From: an uncultured beta proteobacterium
GTDB lineage: Bacteria > Pseudomonadota > Gammaproteobacteria > Burkholderiales > Burkholderiaceae_B
Reading direction: 5' to 3'
DNA: 59,021 nucleotides
NCBI GenBank assembly: GCA_903932425.1
Contig: CAIZGG010000096.1
Location: 1 to 59,021, forward strand
Position 1 is the first letter of the stretch; every line of letters begins with the position of its first letter. Of the stretch, positions 34,166-43,033 are shown one piece after another. The position numbers and the translations under genes were made by a program. Below the pieces are notes generated by a model. The model saw nothing but the letters and a program-made list of their open reading frames with translations. It was not told the origin of the DNA and searched no databases.

Positions 34166-34525
34166 TCGACTGGCCAATCAATCAGCGCCGGGTTCTCATC
34201 TTCGGGTAAGAAGAATCAATCTGAAGCAAACGCACCGTATTGCTTTGGTGCAAGGCCTTGGGCGGTAACCTGAGGCTGCTTGTTCACGACTTGTGACTCT
34301 ATTACAGCGCAAAGCTATCGATCTGTATAATATATTTTTAAGATATATCTAGCTGTTTTTAAGATATTTATCGGATTGTATTAAGAAGTTTCGATTTTCC
34401 CCAAACTGATTTGCATGACTTTGCGGTGATCTGACTCGACTTGCTGAGGCCACCGTCAGGTGTTTCGAACTGAGGCGATTCGACGCTACTTGTTTCGTTT
34501 CAACATGTTTGGCTTGGACTGATAA
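34166..34525. other. AT-rich intergenic region before the LysR gene
   Basis: 360 bp without a gene. It contains a TATAAT -10 near 34326 and two copies of TTTTTAAGATAT (about 34335 and 34357), 22 bp apart, a possible regulator site. No RNA gene was recognised. Confidence 0.45.
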
Positions 34526-35464
34526 ATGGAACTCAGACAACTTCGCTATTTTTTAGCCATCGCTGAGCACGGCACGTTTTCAAAAGCGGCTAGTAAAGTG
34601 TTTGTGGCGCAGTCAGCGCTCAGCCATCAGTTGGCTCAGCTTGAAGACGAGCTTGGCGCGCGCCTCTTTGAGAGGTCTCGTCGAGGCGCAGAGCTGACTG
34701 AGGCGGGCGTAGTGTTTCATGCCTATGCGCTCTCGATTTTGCGACAAGTCGAAGACGCTGCCTCAAGCGTGTCTGGGCTAACCGATTCACCGGCAGGTAA
34801 AGTGGTGTTTGGGATACCGCATAGCGCCTCACAAGCACTTGCTTTGCCGTTATTAAACGCCGTTCGCCAAGAGCTACCTAAGGTGCAACTCGAATTGACC
34901 GAAGAGTTAACTGGCAACTTGACCCGCCAACTATTGGCAGGCTCGTTGCATATGGCGATTTTGTTTGATGACGGCGCCCTTGACGACTTTATTTCAGAGC
35001 CCTTGGTAGCTGAGAAGATGTCGCTGATCTATCGCGCAGACGCGGGTGATAAACAGACTAGGGCAAACATCTCGTTTCGTGAGGCCTTAGCCAAGCCGCT
35101 GATTCTGCCTGCTCAACCACATGGCGTTCGGCCACTGATTGAACAGCAGGCGGCTCAGGCAGGTTTGCTTGCGCCCAATGTGGTGGCTGAAATTAGTTCC
35201 ATCAGTATCTTGCGCACCTCGCTGCTTGCTGGACTAGGTTGTACGATCTTGCCCGTCATGCCCTTAAAGGCAGAGCTCGATAGCGGCGCCTTGATTGCTC
35301 GGTCCATTCGTGCCCCTGGTGTGCAAAGGGTGGTGGCACTCTGCCGCTCGCGACATATTCCGCTTTCAACCGCAGCCGCTTCGGTGGGGGCGTTGGCTGC
35401 CAAGGTGGTGCGTGCACTTTGCCAACAAGGTTTATGGGTGGATGGTCGTTATATTGGTCGGTAA
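34526..35464 (+). CDS. LysR-family transcriptional regulator
   Basis: 312 residues. The N-terminal winged helix-turn-helix reads RQLRYFLAIAEHGTFSKAAS and QSALSHQLAQLEDELGARLFER (residues 3-47), followed by a co-inducer domain. It is encoded between the ptx/dioxygenase group and the decayed phosphonate transporter, so it may control either. PtxE of P. stutzeri is also LysR-type, so PtxE is a candidate identity, but I cannot confirm it. Confidence 0.88.
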   Translation: MELRQLRYFLAIAEHGTFSKAASKVFVAQSALSHQLAQLEDELGARLFERSRRGAELTEAGVVFHAYALSILRQVEDAASSVSGLTDSPAGKVVFGIPHSASQALALPLLNAVRQELPKVQLELTEELTGNLTRQLLAGSLHMAILFDDGALDDFISEPLVAEKMSLIYRADAGDKQTRANISFREALAKPLILPAQPHGVRPLIEQQAAQAGLLAPNVVAEISSISILRTSLLAGLGCTILPVMPLKAELDSGALIARSIRAPGVQRVVALCRSRHIPLSTAAASVGALAAKVVRALCQQGLWVDGRYIGR

Positions 35465-35510
35465 GCTGGGTGTCTTTGCCTTGGGCTAGCCGTCTGTCCG
35501 AGCGATGGAT

Positions 35511-36278
35511 CTAAGCCAGCAGGCGCCGAATTTTTGCGCTAAGCATATCGACTAACAAGACCAGTCCAATCATCACTAATAAGATCGAACTGGTTTCTGA
35601 CATCTTGAATAGGCTGAGGTAATACGACAGCATTTGACCAAGTCCGCCCGCTCCAACAATGCCCAACACGGTGGCCGCGCGGATATTGTTTTCCCAGCGG
35701 TAAAGCGTGTAGCTCACCAACTGCGGAGCGATTTGCGGAATTTGTACAAAAAAGAAAATCTTGCTGCGACTAATGCCGCGTACGCTGAGGGCAAACTCAT
35801 TTTCTTTTGGAGCGTTTTCAAGCGCTTCGGCAAACATGCGGCCTAAGACGCCCGTCGTATGCAGTGCGAGCGCCAAGGTGCCAGACATCGGCCCTAGGCC
35901 GGCCGAGATCAACAGTAACGCCGCCCACATCAGCTCTGGAACGCTACGCAGCGCACTCAGCATCCAGCGGGCGCTCGAGCGAAGCAGGCTAAAGCGGGCA
36001 GGCGAACGTTTGCTTGCCGGAATTGCTAGGGCGAGCCCAAGGATAAACGCGATGAGTGTGCCCAAAGCCGACATCGCGAGTGTTTCAAGTGCAGCGGGCA
36101 ATAGTTTTAACCAAAACGCACCAGACCAATTGGGCTGAGTCAGCTCACTAATGAATAGCCCCATCTTGCGCAAGCTGCCAGGGTTAAAAAAAGTAGAAAA
36201 TTGTAGGTTGAGGCTTGCGAAGCTAGCGATAATCAAGCCGCAACACGCAACGAAAAAAAATATTGCTTTCGGTCTCAT
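35511..36278 (-). CDS. phnE: phosphonate-type ABC permease PhnE2 (intact)
   Basis: 255 residues with six helices and the permease coupling loop YRWENNIRAATVLGIVGAGGLG near residue 195. The ATG overlaps the phnE1 stop as ATGA. It is the only intact gene of the four-gene cluster. With its partner permease, ATPase and binding protein damaged, it is probably non-functional as a transporter. Confidence 0.85.
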   Translation of the reverse strand: MRPKAIFFFVACCGLIIASFASLNLQFSTFFNPGSLRKMGLFISELTQPNWSGAFWLKLLPAALETLAMSALGTLIAFILGLALAIPASKRSPARFSLLRSSARWMLSALRSVPELMWAALLLISAGLGPMSGTLALALHTTGVLGRMFAEALENAPKENEFALSVRGISRSKIFFFVQIPQIAPQLVSYTLYRWENNIRAATVLGIVGAGGLGQMLSYYLSLFKMSETSSILLVMIGLVLLVDMLSAKIRRLLA

Positions 36279-37223
36279 GATAAAAACTTTCTTAACCAGG
36301 CGCTGACAAGATCAGAACACCAAACCAGAAGTAAAAACACAATCAGGATGGTTAACACCTCAGAGCCATTAAACATCTTTAATGAGGCATCCATCATCTG
36401 GCCCAGCCCGCCTGCGCCAACGAACCCAAGCACGGCCGACGAGCGAATAGCACACTCCCAGCGATAAATCGTGTAGCTCGTCAGTTCATCGGCGTTTTGG
36501 GGTAACAGGGCATAAAACAAAGTTTGCAGACGCCCCGCGCCGTTGCGCATCAAGGCCTGCGCGTTGCTTGAATCGCCACTTTCGAGGATTTCAGCGTAGA
36601 CCTTGCCCAGCATACCGGCATAGGTCAGTGCAATGGCCAGCACCCCTGTTGTTGGCCCGAGGCCTACAACGCGTACAAAAATTAAGGCCCAAATGAGTTC
36701 AGGCACGCTGCGTAAAATAATCAGAATAGCGCGAACAATTTCACGTACCGCCGAGGGCAAAAATTGCATGCGACCTGTGAGAGCGGATAGTGATAACACT
36801 CTGACGGCGAGAACCGCGAGCGGTACAGCCAGAACAATGGCGAGTGTGATGCCGACCGTTGCCATGGCAACTGTACGCCAGGTTTCATGCGCGACTTGAA
36901 TTAAAAAATCAGGCGAAAGATTAGGTGGAAAAAAAACTCGCCAAAAAATTGCTAGTTTGTTTGAGACTTTCTGAACCCCATAGCGTCCAGATTTTGAACT
37001 CGGTCCATTCGAGCGTAGGCCACAAAATGAGCAAGGCAACAATGGCACCTGTTAGACGGCGTGACCAAGCAGGATCGCGTAGCCGTTTAGCAGCAGCGGT
37101 GGGGGCATAAGGGGCCGGCGTAATCAAGGTAGTGAGCGTGTAGAGTGTCGGTCGCAGATCAGCGGCAGACCGGAGCAAAGGCAGGGCGCGTGATTGTGCT
37201 ACCCGCCGTTTGCTCGGCATCAA
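36275..37223 (-). pseudogene. phnE: phosphonate-type ABC permease PhnE1, frameshifted in a T8 run
   Basis: The N-terminal part (basic segment and first helix, to NFLASFF) reads in one frame to 36921. The remainder, from FFPPNLSPDFLIQV on, is in the next frame. The join lies in a T8 run on the minus strand (A8 on the plus strand, about 36929-36936); seven T would restore a single reading frame. The second part has the coupling loop YRWECAIRSSAVLGFVGAGGLG. The start is uncertain because the longest frame overlaps phnC. A sequencing error or programmed slippage remains possible, but the neighbouring genes are also damaged. Confidence 0.8.
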
Positions 37224-37776
37224 AGGCGTGATCGACTTCGGGTTGATGACTGTAGAGCTCGTCTAACAACGCGGGTGTCACTTGCGTCACGGGTAAGTCA
37301 AATTGAATGTGGCCTTGCGCCAGGCCAATGATGCGTGGAAAAAATTTCAAGGCCATTTCAACATGGTGTAGCGTCGCTATTAAAGTCGCCTGGCGGTCGT
37401 GAGCTGTCTGGCACAAAGCGTCCAAGGCTGATCGCCGCGCTGTGGGTCAAGCGCAGATAAAGGTTCATCTATCAGTAAAGGTTGAGCATTTGAGATCACG
37501 GCACGTGCAAGACCGACCCGCTGTCGTTCGCCTCCGGACAATCGATCAACGCGCTCAAAAAGCTTTTCTGCTAAATCGAAGCGAGCCAAAGCGTCTTGTA
37601 AGGCTTGCAGATTGGCGGGGTAAATCAGGTTGCGCACGCTTTGAAGCAAGCTGAACTGAGGGAGTTGGCCCGCGAGCACCGAGGTGACGACGCGTTGACG
37701 GGGCACGAGAGGGGCAATTGCTACGCAAGAGCGTGGGCGGGTGGCGTACTGAAACCCGTTTTAGGTGAATCTTCAT
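37159..37776 (-). pseudogene. phnC: phosphonate ABC transporter ATPase PhnC, internal deletion and frameshift
   Basis: The ATG at 37776 begins [17 protein letters not shown] as in PhnC, but the sequence then jumps to the [14 protein letters not shown] region, so about 70 residues with Walker A are missing. The remainder keeps the signature [14 protein letters not shown] and Walker [14 protein letters not shown] one-base loss near 37431 then shifts the frame, and the end ([22 protein letters not shown]) is read in another frame. It cannot make a working ATPase. Confidence 0.88.
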
Positions 37777-37832
37777 GGTCGAGGGTCTAACCCGATCAGG
37801 CAATGAGGGCGCAAAATTTTCAAGACGAAGGC

Positions 37833-38069
37833 TTACTTTAACAAGCCAGCATTTGCGGCAGCAGCCTCGATATCTTTGTAGTTTTCAGTTTTAGTCGGAA
37901 CAAATTTCGTGGCACGTTGCAGCGCGAGAATCTCTTTTCCTTCTGGTGTGTCGGGGCTTAACGCTAAAAAGGCGTCTGTTAACAGCTTGCGCTTGGCTTC
38001 GGGCATCGCGCTATGCACAGTCCAGTTGTAATCAAAATAAGTGGGTGCGTACCGTGGAAAGGAAACCAA
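37833..38069 (-). pseudogene. phnD: C-terminal remnant of a phosphonate-binding protein (PhnD)
   Basis: About 78 residues matching the end of PhnD-type proteins, with FDYNWTVHSAM and the TKTENYKDIEAAAANAGLL ending. The first three quarters, including the signal peptide and ligand loop, are absent. The fragment begins about 110 bp after the senA stop. Only the far C-terminal lobe remains, so no transport function is possible. Confidence 0.85.
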
Positions 38070-38182
38070 GCATAGTGAGTGTCCTGAGTAAATTGAAATG
38101 AGACGTCAGTCGACGATAAGTTATACCCCATGATACAAGTATCAGGGTCTTTTGACTTCCCTCGACCATCAGCCTGTTTGAG

Positions 38183-39319
38183 CTAGAGTGCGCAGGTCCT
38201 GAAACCTGAGTAGATGTCGCGACGCTCAGGCGTAAAGAAGTTGCGATACTGAACGTGACGTAAAACATGGTGGGTGACGCGGGCGGCGCCGCGCAATACT
38301 TTGCGGGTTCCGAACCAGGGGGCAGAGTAGTCGGCGTAGGGGTGCACAACGAAACCGTCGAAGGGCTCAAAGGTATCTTGAGTCCATTCCCAGACATTGC
38401 CCCAGTTGAAGTCGCCGAGGCTTCGGGCAGCGCGATCCCATTCGGCTTCAGTAGGCAAACGGCATTGAGCCCAAGCGCAATACGCTTGCGCATCATCCCA
38501 CGAGAGATGAACAGCGGGTGCCTGCATGGGCATGGGCCCCCAGGCGCCAAAAGTTTGTACTTCAAAGCTTGAGCCAGCGCGTCGAACATAAAGCGGTAAG
38601 CGATACCCGGTGGCCTCAACAAACGACATGTACTGCTCCCAACAGACCGGCTCAAGGCTGATTTCAAACGCCTTTAGTGCGGCTGAGCGCGCAACCAGTT
38701 CATTATCAAAACAAAAGTGGTTCGGCGAAGAACCCAGCGACCAACGTTGCGCGGGCAGGTGCGCGGTGGCTGTACAGGGCTCAGATACGCTGGCGTTGGC
38801 ATTGCCGTTTAAGTGTACCCACACCGTTTCAAAGGGTATTGCAAGCGCCTGTGCCATATAGGCACTTGCTTCAAGGTGCATGGCTTCGTGCTGCAGGGCG
38901 AGCCAGTAAAAATAAAGTGCAGGACTGCCGTCGGGTTCCTCTTGCAACAGTTCAAGAGTTTGCTCGAGGGTTTGTGCAGCGTACGCCAGGCAAACGTCTT
39001 GTGTTAGAAGTGCTTGATCCCAGCGGGAGACATGTTGTACTTTAGCGCTGTCGAACCATTGGTCTGCGTGAGCAAGTAGCGAATCGTTTTTACCCTGAGC
39101 GATTTGCAGTGCCACACCTTGAGAGCGTTGTTGATTGCGAGCAATCCAGTGCTCTTGAAACCATGCAATGTGACCAAGCTCCCAAAGCGGTGGATTGAAT
39201 TCTGGTTTGTAAGGGATCTGTAGCTTGTTGGCGCGGGCGTACGCTTGAAACGAGCTCAGCGTATGGGTTCGCAGTTCGTGCAGTGCTGCAGTCAGTTCTT
39301 TGGCGTTAGCCTGACGCAT
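38183..39319 (-). CDS. senA: selenoneine synthase SenA (EgtB-like)
   Basis: A 378-residue EgtB/OvoA-like non-heme iron enzyme. An N-terminal DinB-like bundle has His50 and the HEAMH motif (His144, His148), giving the three-His iron site. A C-terminal FGE/SUMF1-type domain follows, with WDDAQAYCAWAQCRLPTEAEWDRAARS near residues 276-302 and GFRTC at the end. EgtB joins a sulfur donor to hercynine; SenA uses a selenosugar. Assignment to SenA rather than EgtB rests on the neighbours senB and senC and on the absence of egtA/C/D. It lies divergent from senB with only 18 bp between the start codons. Confidence 0.87.
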   Translation of the reverse strand: MRQANAKELTAALHELRTHTLSSFQAYARANKLQIPYKPEFNPPLWELGHIAWFQEHWIARNQQRSQGVALQIAQGKNDSLLAHADQWFDSAKVQHVSRWDQALLTQDVCLAYAAQTLEQTLELLQEEPDGSPALYFYWLALQHEAMHLEASAYMAQALAIPFETVWVHLNGNANASVSEPCTATAHLPAQRWSLGSSPNHFCFDNELVARSAALKAFEISLEPVCWEQYMSFVEATGYRLPLYVRRAGSSFEVQTFGAWGPMPMQAPAVHLSWDDAQAYCAWAQCRLPTEAEWDRAARSLGDFNWGNVWEWTQDTFEPFDGFVVHPYADYSAPWFGTRKVLRGAARVTHHVLRHVQYRNFFTPERRDIYSGFRTCAL

Positions 39320-39337
39320 CCTTTTTACTTACCTTAA

Positions 39338-40327
39338 ATGTTTATAGCCGCTCAACGTCGCAAGCCCAAGATCGTGATTGTAAGTCCGGCGCTTGCCCGT
39401 GCCAATAACGGCAATTGGCAAACGGCCCGGCGCTATGCTCGTATGCTGTCAAACATTTGTTCGGTGCGAATCCTACAAGAGTGGGATGGCAACGAGACTG
39501 ATGACGTCTTGATTGCCCTGCATGCGCGCCGTAGTTACGCGTCGATTGCCGCATGGCATGCTGCGCGCGGCTCGAGGGGGTTGGTCGTGGTTCTAACCGG
39601 CACCGACCTGTATCGCGACATTCAGCAAGACTCGCAGGCCCAGCAGTCGTTGCAATGGGCCGCCCGGCTTGTGGTGCTGCAAGCCGCCGGTTTAGCCGAA
39701 TTGCCGATTGCTGTGCGTGATAAGGCTCAAGTGTTGTTTCAATCGACCACCACCCGCCAGACACTCGCCAAAGCTAAACATCGTATACGGGCTGTGATGG
39801 TGGGGCATTTGCGTGCTGAGAAGTCTCCTCAGACTTTTTTCGAAGCTGCGGCCTTATTAGCTGATCACACTGACCTTGAACTACGCCACATTGGTGGCGA
39901 GCAAGACCCCGCCTTAGCGCAACAAGCCCATCACACCGCAGCTCGCTATGCAAATTATCAGTTTTTAGGTGCACAAAGCCATGAACAAGCGCGGCGATAT
40001 ATCCAACGCTCGCACGTTCTGGTTCACTCAAGTGTGATGGAGGGCGGCGCTCACGTCATCATGGAGGCGATCTGCAGCGGCGTACCGGTACTGGCCTCGC
40101 GGATCGCTGGCAACATTGGAATGCTCGGTGAGGACTACGCCGGATTTTTTACAGTCGGTGACGCGCACGACTTGGCGAGCTTGCTATTGAAATTTAGAAA
40201 TGAACCAGTATTCGTGGGGCGATTGCTAGAGCAGTGCGCCGCGCGTGCACCTATATTTTCGCCTGCTCGTGAACGTAGCGGATTGATTACAATCGTTCAA
40301 GATCTTATCCTCAAGGAACCCTCATGA
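39338..40327 (+). CDS. senB: selenosugar synthase SenB (GT4-like)
   Basis: 329 residues of a glycosyltransferase-4-type Rossmann fold. It begins KIVIVSPALARANNGNWQTARRYARML. The C-terminal half has VGHLRAEKSPQTFFEAA and SSVMEGGAHVIMEAICSGVPVLAS, the nucleotide-sugar binding part. SenB joins selenophosphate to UDP-GlcNAc to give a selenosugar. The start at 39338 lacks a clear ribosome site. The senC ATG overlaps its stop, so the two are coupled. Confidence 0.88.
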   Translation: MFIAAQRRKPKIVIVSPALARANNGNWQTARRYARMLSNICSVRILQEWDGNETDDVLIALHARRSYASIAAWHAARGSRGLVVVLTGTDLYRDIQQDSQAQQSLQWAARLVVLQAAGLAELPIAVRDKAQVLFQSTTTRQTLAKAKHRIRAVMVGHLRAEKSPQTFFEAAALLADHTDLELRHIGGEQDPALAQQAHHTAARYANYQFLGAQSHEQARRYIQRSHVLVHSSVMEGGAHVIMEAICSGVPVLASRIAGNIGMLGEDYAGFFTVGDAHDLASLLLKFRNEPVFVGRLLEQCAARAPIFSPARERSGLITIVQDLILKEPS

Positions 40328-41373
40328 CCACCAACGAACCTCGTCTGACCTCGCTCTCGCACGGCGGTGGCTGTGGCTGCAAAATCGCTCCGGCGGTGTT
40401 GTCTGAGATTTTAAAAGGCACCTTGCAAATGCCGATCCCGAAAGAGTTGATGGTGGGGATCGCGACGGCAGATGATGCAGCGGTATACAAGCTCAATGAT
40501 CAACAAGCGCTGATTGCGACGACTGATTTTTTTATGCCTATCGTTGACGATCCTTATGATTTTGGTCGCATCGCAGCGACCAATGCAATCAGCGACGTCT
40601 ATGCCATGGGCGGCAAACCGATTTTGGCATTGGCTCTCGTAGGTATGCCGATCAATGTCTTATCGACCGACACGATCGGAAAAATTCTGGCTGGTGGCGC
40701 ATCGGTGTGCAACACGGCGGGCATCCCGATCGCGGGTGGCCACACCATTGATTCAGTCGAGCCTATTTATGGTTTGGTCGTGCTAGGGTTGATTCACCCT
40801 GATCGCGTCAAGCGTAATGATGGTGCACGCAAGGGCGATGTGATGGTATTGGGTAAGCCGATTGGTGTGGGGATTTTATCGGCGGCACTAAAAAAAGAGG
40901 CGCTCGATGCAAGTGGTTACGAGTCAATGCTTGCGAACGCAACCAAGCTCAACACCCCAGGCCCTGAGCTTGCGGAACTGTCGGGTGTCCATGCCTTGAC
41001 CGATGTCACGGGCTTCGGGTTGGCCGGACATGCTCTAGAGCTGGCGCGCGGTGCCAATCTGACGGCGCATATCAAGTGGGCAGACGTACCCTTGTTACCT
41101 AACGTGTCTGATTTAATTCGGGCGGGGATGGTGACTGGTGCCTCAGGTCGGAATTGGGATGGTTATGGCAACGAAATTAAGCTTGCGGCAGGCCTGCCTG
41201 CTGATTGTCAAACGCTGTTGTCTGATCCCCAAACAAGTGGTGGGTTATTGGTGTGCTGTTCACCCGAAACTGTGCCTGAGGTCCTGGCCGTGTTTAACCG
41301 CCACGGGTTTAAAGATGCCGCTGTGATTGGCAACATCGGCGAGGCGCAAGCGACTCGTCTGTTGATCGAGTGA
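40324..41373 (+). CDS. senC: selenophosphate synthetase SenC (SelD-like)
   Basis: A 349-residue SelD homologue. It has the catalytic GGGCGCK with Cys17, Cys19 and Lys20, numbered as in E. coli SelD, and the DFFMPIVDDPYDFGRIAATN and GGHTIDSVEPIYGL segments. It makes selenophosphate from selenide and ATP. Cys is used instead of selenocysteine. AAGGA precedes the ATG, which overlaps the senB stop as ATGA. No selA or selB is in the window, so this copy probably serves selenoneine rather than selenocysteine. Confidence 0.9.
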   Translation: MTTNEPRLTSLSHGGGCGCKIAPAVLSEILKGTLQMPIPKELMVGIATADDAAVYKLNDQQALIATTDFFMPIVDDPYDFGRIAATNAISDVYAMGGKPILALALVGMPINVLSTDTIGKILAGGASVCNTAGIPIAGGHTIDSVEPIYGLVVLGLIHPDRVKRNDGARKGDVMVLGKPIGVGILSAALKKEALDASGYESMLANATKLNTPGPELAELSGVHALTDVTGFGLAGHALELARGANLTAHIKWADVPLLPNVSDLIRAGMVTGASGRNWDGYGNEIKLAAGLPADCQTLLSDPQTSGGLLVCCSPETVPEVLAVFNRHGFKDAAVIGNIGEAQATRLLIE

Positions 41374-41401
41374 TGACCAGGCGAGATGCTCGGTTTAGAT
41401 C

Positions 41402-43033
41402 ATGCGAGTGATGCCCGTCGAGTCACCTGTGGCGCGGCGGGTTCTGCACAAGCGTTGCAGCTGGCTTGAGCAACTGACTCTTTTTGTTGTGTTGGCGCTG
41501 GCGCTGGCACAGGTTTCGGTTGCGCAGACTTTGGTGGTTGGCTCAAAGCGCTTTACCGAGTCATACATCCTGGGCGAGATTATTAGCCAGTCTGTCACAT
41601 CAGCCGGTCATGACCGCGTGGTGTTGAAGTCTGGCTTGGGTAACACCGGCATTTTGCTATCTGCCTTAGTAAGCGGTGAAATAGATCTTTACCCTGAATA
41701 CACCGGCACCATTACGCGCGAGATTTTAAAAACCGAGCAGGTTTTGTCGCTGGCAGAGATCAACCAACGTCTATTGCCAACTGGGCTTCAGGCGGGCGTC
41801 TTGCTTGGCTTTGATAATTCTTATGTGCTGGCAGCGCGTCGTGAACTCGCCGAAAAATTACAGCTTCGTAGCATCGCGGATTTGGCGAAGCACCCCGAGC
41901 TTAGGTTGGGTTTTTCGCATGAGTTTATTGGTCGAAGCGATGGCTGGAAAGGCTTGGCAAACAGGTATCAACTCGCTCAATTTTCACCCAAAGGGCTAGA
42001 TCATGGCCTTGCCTACGAGGCAATCAAGGCTAGACAAATAGATGTGATGGATGCCTATGGCACTGACGCAAAGTTGTTGCGTGATGGGTTGGTGGTGCTG
42101 CGCGATGAGCTAACGTTTTTTCCAACTTATGAGGCGCTCTTGTTGTATCGCTCAGAGGTGCCAACTAAATTTTCGGCTTCGTGGCAAGTGCTCTTGGGAC
42201 TGCAGTATAAGATCCCACAACAGACGATGCGTGAGCTCAATGCGCGCTCAGAAATCGACGGCCAGCCTTTTGCTGCGGTCGCTCGTGAGTTTTTGCAAGC
42301 GCAATCCTCAAGTGCAAAAAACTCAACGCTGATAAACGAGGGTGCCGCACCCCCCGAACGTGCTCTGGCTCAGCAGTCGTTTATTCGCCTGCTGTTCGGC
42401 GCCGATTTCTGGCGCTTAGGTACTCAACATCTGTTTTTAGTGTTGGTTTCATTGCTGTTGGCGATTGCTGTGGGGATCCCGTTGGGTGTATTGAGTTTTT
42501 ATCGACCCAGGGCAGGGCAGGTCGTCTTGTCGATCACCAGCGTGATTCAGACGATCCCGTCACTTGCGTTGCTGGCTTTTTTAATTTCATTGTTCGGTTT
42601 AATCGGTACCGTCCCTGCTATCGTGGCCTTGTTTTTATATGCACTGCTGCCCATCATACAAAGCACGCATGCGGGGTTGAGCGAAATCTCACCGTCTATG
42701 CGCCAAGCCGCTCAAGCACTCGGGTTGAGCGCGCGTGATCAGCTTTTTCTGATCGAGCTACCGTTGGCACGCACGATGATTTTGAGTGGCATTCAGGTTT
42801 CGGCAGTATTGAGCGTTGGTACCGCAACAATCGCCGCCTTTGTAGGCGCAGGCGGTTTTGGCGAACGCATCGCTCAAGGCTTGGCCTTGAACAACACGCA
42901 GATGCTCTTGGCTGGTGCAATTCCGTCTGCGGGGTTGGCGCTATTGATCCAATACGGATTTTTTGTCGCTGAGCGCAAACGTGCTCAACGCAGCCAAGTC
43001 GCTTCGGTGCTGCCCAATGGGCCAGCAGGTTGA
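41402..43033 (+). CDS. OpuC-type ABC binding-protein/permease fusion (possible selenoneine or ergothioneine transporter)
   Basis: 543 residues joining an N-terminal OpuC/ProX-like binding domain (about 40-300; VGSKRFTESYILGEI, GNTGILLSALVSGEIDLYPEYTGT) to a C-terminal OpuCB-like permease (about 340-530; SITSVIQTIPSLALLAFL, AAFVGAGGFGERI). A signal or anchor helix at 23-42 places the binding domain outside. In Gram-positive bacteria and Helicobacter the ergothioneine importer EgtU is a fusion of the same domains in the reverse order. The gene lies 28 bp after senC on the same strand. No ATPase is encoded next to it. The substrate is inferred from context only. Confidence 0.8.
   Translation: MRVMPVESPVARRVLHKRCSWLEQLTLFVVLALALAQVSVAQTLVVGSKRFTESYILGEIISQSVTSAGHDRVVLKSGLGNTGILLSALVSGEIDLYPEYTGTITREILKTEQVLSLAEINQRLLPTGLQAGVLLGFDNSYVLAARRELAEKLQLRSIADLAKHPELRLGFSHEFIGRSDGWKGLANRYQLAQFSPKGLDHGLAYEAIKARQIDVMDAYGTDAKLLRDGLVVLRDELTFFPTYEALLLYRSEVPTKFSASWQVLLGLQYKIPQQTMRELNARSEIDGQPFAAVAREFLQAQSSSAKNSTLINEGAAPPERALAQQSFIRLLFGADFWRLGTQHLFLVLVSLLLAIAVGIPLGVLSFYRPRAGQVVLSITSVIQTIPSLALLAFLISLFGLIGTVPAIVALFLYALLPIIQSTHAGLSEISPSMRQAAQALGLSARDQLFLIELPLARTMILSGIQVSAVLSVGTATIAAFVGAGGFGERIAQGLALNNTQMLLAGAIPSAGLALLIQYGFFVAERKRAQRSQVASVLPNGPAG

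Noticed and set aside
34320-34375. AT-rich stretch as a replication origin or mobile-element border
   Set aside because: It has no DnaA-box cluster or terminal repeats; an ordinary promoter region before the LysR gene is the simpler explanation.
36275-37048. The second part of phnE1 as a complete intact permease gene
   Set aside because: Its first 25 or so codons are an out-of-frame reading of the true N-terminus, which is found in another frame ending at 36921.
38032-38667. A 211-codon minus-strand frame overlapping senA and the phnD remnant
   Set aside because: It reads the senA coding region in the wrong frame, with Ser/Pro-rich sequence and no homology to anything recognisable. The senA frame has clear motifs.
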